Below are positions 59,473 through 64,000 of a stretch of DNA of 64,000 nucleotides, piece after piece (the stretch's first letter is position 1; each line of letters begins with the position of its first letter). Position numbers and translations under genes: made by a program. The stretch comes from Gloeophyllum trabeum ATCC 11539. Lineage: Eukaryota; Basidiomycota; Agaricomycetes; Gloeophyllales; Gloeophyllaceae. The notes under the pieces were generated by a model that was given only the letters and a program-made list of their open reading frames with translations, made no database searches and was not told the origin of the DNA. Location: contig NW_006920422.1 in assembly GCF_000344685.1 (NCBI RefSeq), forward strand, positions 1,253,714 to 1,317,713, given 5' to 3'.

Positions 59473-59958
59473 CTAAAGCTTTTTCTTCTTTGCTGGCCTC
59501 TCTATTACAGTGTTAGACTCAGCCCTAGCCCTGCGGAAATTGTCAGTAATTGCTTCAACTGCATCTGTATCAGGTAAATGGTGCTCTTCTCGCCAGTTCT
59601 GTGTGCTTTCCGGTGCTACTCCCAGCCGAGACTCTTCTGCTGATGAGATGAACATCTCAACCAGCAGCTCTGGGGGAATTTCAAGCTGTAAGGATGCATT
59701 GATTTCAGCATGATGACGTGACATTTCTACTTGGTTCTCTTCATTTTGAAGCTCTTTGTCCCTCATATCTCTCGCTCCCTTGCATTTATTCTTATTCCTA
59801 TGACGCTGGAAATTGGCTAGGCTATCACCAGGAACACCAATATATCTATCACAAAGATCACACTGCACTGAAGGCTTGCCAGTTTTAGGGCTTGGAACAA
59901 CCTTTAGATGCAGCTCTCCACCAGTAGGACAGTGGTAAGTCAGATGCTTGGATTCCAT
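59473..59958 (-). CDS. BED-like zinc-finger protein carried by the hAT-like element
   Basis: An intronless frame of 161 codons reads MESKHLTYHCPTGGELHLKV, then VQCDLCDRYIGVPGDSLANF and QRHRNKNKCKGARDMRD. The C-x2-C followed by H and C (CDLC, QRH, NKNKC) forms a plausible single zinc-binding module of BED-like type, the DNA-binding module found at the N-terminus of hAT transposases. The rest is acidic and helical (LQLEIPPELLVEMFISSAEE) and ends ERPAKKKKL, a likely nuclear localisation signal. No catalytic DDE residues or hAT dimerisation motif are seen. It occupies much of the element between the inverted repeats. It could be a remnant of a transposase, a captured gene, or a repressor or accessory protein. 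The base composition is richer in A+T than neighbouring genes. Confidence 0.6.
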   Translation of the reverse strand: MESKHLTYHCPTGGELHLKVVPSPKTGKPSVQCDLCDRYIGVPGDSLANFQRHRNKNKCKGARDMRDKELQNEENQVEMSRHHAEINASLQLEIPPELLVEMFISSAEESRLGVAPESTQNWREEHHLPDTDAVEAITDNFRRARAESNTVIERPAKKKKL

Positions 59959-60224
59959 GGCCTGGTAGGCAGTAACAGCAGCAGAACAGCAGTCAGGAGA
60001 ACAAAGTAGCAGTTGGTGGGCGGAAAAGCAACCAATCAGCCAGGATCCATACGGATATGAGACTATATACAGTGCTTTCGGAGTCTCTTATAGCATGAGG
60101 ACTCACAGCCTTTCTTATCGAGGCAGCATCTGCAGTGCGGCATGCTATTTGGGCTCAATCCACCCGAGTTATGCCCACTCAGAGCATAATCTAATCTGCA
60201 CGCAGCTGTGTTATCGCCAGAGCG

Positions 60225-60330
60225 GCTCATCGACCAATCAGAGGCAATTACGTAGGTAGGACCCCATGACTTCCGATCGCAGGCGGTCGAGGGAGTTGGT
60301 TTCACGGGTTTTCAACCCGCACGCCCCTTG
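60225..60330 (-). repeat. Right terminal inverted repeat of hAT-like element
   Basis: Inverted partner of 59244-59349; the element ends exactly at ...CGCCCCTTG before the second GCAGACAG. Confidence 0.88.
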
Positions 60331-60338
60331 GCAGACAG
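60331..60338 (+). repeat. 8-bp target-site duplication, right copy
   Basis: GCAGACAG directly after the right end of the inner element, identical to 59236-59243. Confidence 0.85.
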
Positions 60339-60859
60339 ACGGCACTTGCGGGGAGTAATGTAAAAACATCACGCGCGGGTAACACTATCCGATCCGCGTG
60401 CCTTTGTCACGCATCTGTCACGCCCTTGGGCCCTTGGAGTTCTGTAAAATCTACCATATGAGCACTTCACAAGCCTGCAGCTATTATCGGGTGGGCGCAG
60501 GAGGTTTACACATGCCAGAAAAACCTCCTCTAGGCAAGCCAATATATGCCGGGGTCGTGTAGGCTGGTAGATCTATCCATCAAGTGACCATCAGACCTGT
60601 TACAGTGGGCATTTTGGACGGTGTTCAACCTCCCATACGACAAGGGGCAAACTTGAGGCAATTCTGACTTCACAGACCAACTGTATGGTATACAATGCAT
60701 ATACGTACCAACCCGCTAAGCTCCCTGTAGCATACTTCTCGAGATTTCGGAGTTCTGTAAAAAATCTGACTTTTACAGAACCCCCCCAATGATAGTAACT
60801 CGAGGCTTTTCGACACCTCCGAGGAATAGGGGAAGTCACAGTTGGCGTTTTAAGGCCGT

Positions 60860-61405
60860 TGATATGCACTGACACACAACAATCACCAAGGACCAAAGGA
60901 AATAAACCCTAACCCCGTGATATGGGTGAAGGCGGTCCGAGACAACTGAAGGGTATTTTAATAGCTCGAGGGGGAAAGGAGGAGTAAGGCGCCGTAGGGT
61001 AGTCCGTAGGAAGACCTAGAAAAATAAAACAACAACCTTGATGCCTGAAACAAACACCAATGGATGCTCCGGAGTATTTGTCTCCGGAAAGTCGCAAACA
61101 AAGTCGCAGACCGCAGAACCGAGTGTAGGTCCGGGCCCGCGGGAATAGAAAACGCTAGAGAGAATCGTTTAATTTTATTTTGCTATGTGAGGCTCACCGG
61201 AGTTAATTGAATCAATGGCGGAGATAATTCACTCGATGAGTCAGGCCTACTGGCAAAGCTAGGATCGGTTTAAAATTCGCTAAGTTCGACGCTTTCAAAC
61301 TTCTCGGGTCGCTGAGATCGTAACGCTAATTCTCTGAGATGGGGAAGTCGAAACTTATTTTTCTGTACACTACTTTGTACAATTTATACCACGGGAATGG
61401 CTTTA
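60860..61405 (+). repeat. Dispersed direct repeat, copy 1 (possible LTR)
   Basis: From TGATATGCACTGACACACAA onward this stretch matches 63456-64000 almost base for base in the same orientation, with scattered substitutions and 1-4 base indels, for at least 545 bp. It starts with TG as LTRs do. Copy 2 is cut by the window edge, so the 3' boundary is unknown. No coding frame spans it. Confidence 0.85.
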
Positions 61406-63188
61406 CGACCGTCCGGAGATAAATAACAAATAACCGCTGCTACCCACAGGATTGCTCAGCACTTGCCGCCGCTATACCATGTACCATACGACTCTCTTTT
61501 ACTCCCACTTGCTTATCCCAGCCCCTAGAGGTCACCTCAACGCTCCGCCACCTGCCTTTAAGCAGTCCCATCATTCCGCGCGACGCGCCGGTCACGTGTT
61601 AATTACCTCCGGCCGCTTGCTGACTGATGTTAACCTCATGGTGACTCGTATGCGTGCGCACCTTTGGTATCTTGATGGAAATGAGGGGGAGTGAGTGCTG
61701 GAGGGTGGGCATGAGGATGACGCCCCTCAATAGAAGTGTCCGCGGATCCCGGAGCTAATTCGGTTAGAAGTCGCATAAGTCGCTCCGGAGCTTCGGTACG
61801 CGGAGATAAATCGCGGAATGGGTCCGTGTACGCCTAGAGGATGTTAGGAAGTTCGGAGCTAAGTAGAAAAAGTCTTTTTTAGAGCCCATAGAAGCCTAGA
61901 GGCGTGCGAGCGCGGTGTCGAATAAGCTCCGGGGCGCTTGTATGCCGTGCTGAGTCCGCGTTTTCGGGGCTCAGACGATCCTAAGGCTTATCACCGTTTT
62001 AGCGTCCGTTTTGCATTTCGTTTTCGACCTCTAAAACGCCTCGTAAAACGAAATCAACTGTGACCACCCCACATAAAATCCGTTCTACGGGCCGTTCAAC
62101 GCTTCGTTCAAGCACGCGTTTACACAATGTTTACAGCCACTGACTGTAGGCGGAGTTCCAATGTAGAGCCGTGATTCCGCTTTAAGGAACAGCACTCTTT
62201 AAGTTGAGATGGTGGATGCTACAGTGCCTTGCATAAGAAACTGAACTAGGTGAAATATCGGCGCTGCGCGGCATGCCCGGGTCCGATTCCCCGAGAGTGC
62301 ACGGCGGCTCTTTGTCTGACCATTAGATTTCAGAATGTATATACTTGGCCTTGCACAATGGAGGCTCTACTGTCTAATCCTGCAGGCACCATCAGGTGAG
62401 GCATACCTACTTACAGTTGTGTAAGAAACTGAAACATCGGGTTACCACTCACATTCTTTGTCCTATGTCCTTTTCGGGTAAGTTAAGATGGCCTCTCGCG
62501 AGGCTGGTTTGTTAGATATTAGGTAAAGACTTTGAGATGTCTTAAGGGGCCTCAAAGGGTTGTGTATATTGCACCTCATGTATACTAGACAACCTCAAAT
62601 AATGTAAAAAGTCATTCTGGCATGTCTACAGTGGTATAAGGAACACTCTGCCCTCTGGTAAGCTTTGCCGCGAGAAGGGTATTTTGAGCGCGGAACGCGG
62701 AAACAGTATGTTCAGTTTAAATATGCAAACGTCTGTACATAATACCATGTCGGAGTACTTCCAGACGCTGCCACGGCACACGTCTACCGAAGGCAACGGT
62801 TAGCATTGGACCTCAGTAAAGTTTGACAAGATTCACTCACAATGTTTCGGCCGGCCTCCCGGCCGCCAAAACATGGCTCGAGCCTGGGAACAGCAAACAT
62901 CAGTCATGAATCTCTGCTACGAGATATCAGAGTTAATTCTACACAACACTACTGCCTATGCATTACCTGATCTGCAACTTGCGAGGTATTCACCCGCACA
63001 CGATGCATGAACATAGCGGCTGCAATCATCTCCGATCGACGACATTCATGCCTCTAAAAGAAGGAAATGCCGGCTCCGGCCGGTCGATCGCCGCTGAAAT
63101 CCGGGGATAGGAGGTTGCACAGATGGAATCGGGGACGTGCACTGTACTGATAACCGATTCTAGGGGAATCAGAACATCGCATTTCCGC
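61406..63188. other. Non-coding stretch between the two direct repeats
   Basis: No reverse transcriptase, integrase or other domain is recognisable on either strand. It contains several copies of a CGGAG(A/C)TAA-type motif at 61750-61862, a 31-bp hairpin-like segment with GGCCGG arms at 62843-62873, and a diverged copy (62467 on: CCTTTTCGGGTAAG, GGCCTCTCGCGAGGC) of the small element at 63189. If the flanking repeats are LTRs, this is a non-coding interior. Confidence 0.45.
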
Positions 63189-63455
63189 GCGCGTTGTTTG
63201 TTCACGCCAAATATACCCTTTTCGGGTAGGTCCGGAAGGCCTCTTGCGAGACCGTTTGCTGGGCAGGGACTCGCAGACGCCCCGAGAGAGCTCAAAAGGC
63301 TTCAGAAAATGCATGAAATGTATATTCTACCACTACACTAAAGGCTGTAAATCATTATACTCTGCCCCCAGTTGTGTGCCTAGCTACCCTCCCTCTCAAT
63401 AGGTCATTTGCCGATACCCGAAAAGGGTATATTTGGTGCGAACAAACAACGCGCT
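63189..63455. mobile_element. Small inverted-repeat (MITE-like) element
   Basis: About 40-bp inverted repeats, GCGCGTTGTTTGTTC then CCAAATATACCCTTTT, occur at 63189-63228 and inverted at 63416-63455, with two mismatches. The 267-bp element has no coding capacity. Its right end abuts the first base of the second 545-bp repeat. No clear target duplication was seen. Confidence 0.6.
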
Positions 63456-64000
63456 GATATGCACTGACACACAACAATCACCAAGGACCAAAAGGAATAA
63501 ACCTAAACCCCGTGATATGGGTGAAGGCGGTCCGAGACAACTGAAGGGTATTTAATAGTTCGAGGGGGAAAGGAGGAGTAAGACGCCGTAGGGTAGTCCG
63601 TAGGAAGACCTAGAAAAATAAAACAAAATCTTGATGCCTGAAACAAACACTAATGGACGCTCCGGAGTATTTATCTCCGAAAAGTCGCAAACAAAGTCGC
63701 AAACCACGGAACCGAGTGTAGGTTCGGGCCCACGGGAGTAGAAAACGCTAAAGGGGACTTGTTTAATTTTTATTTCGCTATGTGAGACGCACCGGAGCTA
63801 ATTGAATCGATGGCGGAGCTAATTCACTCGACGAGTCAGGCCTATTGGCAAAGCTAAGATCGGTTATAATTCGCTAAGTTCGACGCTTTCGAACTTCTCG
63901 GGTCGCTGAGATCGTAACGCTAATTCTCTGAGATGGTGAAGTCGAAACTTATTTTTCTGTATGCTACTTTGTACAATTTATACTACAGGAATGGCTTTGC
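63456..64000 (+). repeat. Dispersed direct repeat, copy 2, cut by window edge
   Basis: Matches 60860-61405 in the same orientation and continues beyond the window. It begins directly after the small inverted-repeat element. Confidence 0.85.

Larger units (their letters stand above)
59244..60330. mobile_element. Non-autonomous hAT-like element nested in the Tc1/mariner-like element
   Basis: Inverted repeats of 106 bp, differing by one base, begin CAAGGGGCGTGCGGGTT at 59244-59349 and end the element at 60225-60330. An 8-bp duplication of the target (GCAGACAG) flanks it. Eight-base duplications and termini fitting the YARNG consensus (CAAGG) are hallmarks of the hAT superfamily. The 1,087-bp element has no transposase, only one minus-strand zinc-finger ORF at 59473-59958. 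The near-identical repeats and perfect duplication indicate a recent insertion. Confidence 0.85.
59068..60795. mobile_element. Non-autonomous Tc1/mariner-like element (TA-flanked)
   Basis: A 25-bp perfect inverted repeat beginning CTATCATTGGGGGGG and continuing TTCTGTAAAA lies at 59068-59092 and, inverted, at 60771-60795. Each end is bordered by a TA dinucleotide (59066-59067 and 60796-60797), as expected for insertion of a Tc1/mariner-like element. The motif GGAGTTCTGTAAAA recurs inside near 60437 and 60750, resembling subterminal repeats. No transposase frame is present; without the inserted hAT-like element the element would be about 640 bp, a MITE-like length. Confidence 0.72.

Noticed and set aside
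62262..62300. GGTCCGATTCC, similar to a tRNA or SINE B-box
   Set aside because: No matching A-box, acceptor stem or cloverleaf can be drawn around it, and the match to GGTTCRANNCC is imperfect.
62843..62873. Hairpin with GGCCGG arms and TGTTT/AAAACA ends
   Set aside because: Too short to assign; no T-run follows, and no element boundary coincides with it.
1..64000. CRISPR arrays, bacterial operons, phage genes
   Set aside because: Introns, histones and P-type pump show a eukaryotic nuclear window; no regularly spaced identical short repeats were found apart from the diverged 150-bp array.

Overview
This window reads as nuclear DNA of a filamentous basidiomycete, most likely a mushroom-forming wood-decay type (Agaricomycetes). 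The support is dense genes on both strands, many 50-65 bp GT-AG introns, divergent H2A/H2B genes, a fungal P-type proton pump, and an expanded family of divergent F-box/LRR proteins. Placement below class is a guess. No tRNA, rRNA or CRISPR array was recognised.

Positions 1-14000 are dominated by F-box/LRR loci. Three related minus-strand copies lie at 1-3194 (one apparently full-length, two broken). A degenerate plus-strand copy at 8594-10100 carries an exact 73-bp tandem duplication, and an intact-looking plus-strand copy lies at 12069-13459. Between them are a JmjC/cupin-8 protein, a PIN-like membrane transporter, a conserved-looking short protein and a small secreted protein.

Positions 15400-31000 are a mostly conserved housekeeping block: bifunctional-type trehalose-6-phosphate phosphatase (TPS2), a three-RRM SR-like RNA-binding protein (Gbp2/Hrb1 type), divergent histones H2B and H2A, a membrane-anchored class-3 aldehyde dehydrogenase and an MFSD5-type MFS protein. 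A 5'-truncated F-box pseudogene is embedded at 22348-23420.

Positions 31000-38000 hold a diverged tandem array of about 150-bp units. Two tandemly duplicated, C-terminally short F-box genes follow, flanking an MFSD8/CLN7-like transporter. Positions 38000-58700 carry condensin subunit Ycg1/CAP-G, Polo kinase, plasma-membrane H+-ATPase, a 4.4-kb stretch without a supported gene, a RING-H2 protein and a short-chain dehydrogenase.

Positions 59000-64000 are repeat-rich. A non-autonomous hAT-like element (8-bp target duplication, 106-bp terminal inverted repeats, one BED-like zinc-finger ORF) sits inside a non-autonomous TA-flanked Tc1/mariner-like element. Two direct copies of a repeat of at least 545 bp (possible LTRs) follow, and the second copy abuts a small inverted-repeat element. 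The clearest novelty candidates are this nested pair with its transposase-less zinc-finger ORF, the 150-bp array, and an H2A whose C-terminus lacks the usual SQ phosphorylation site.
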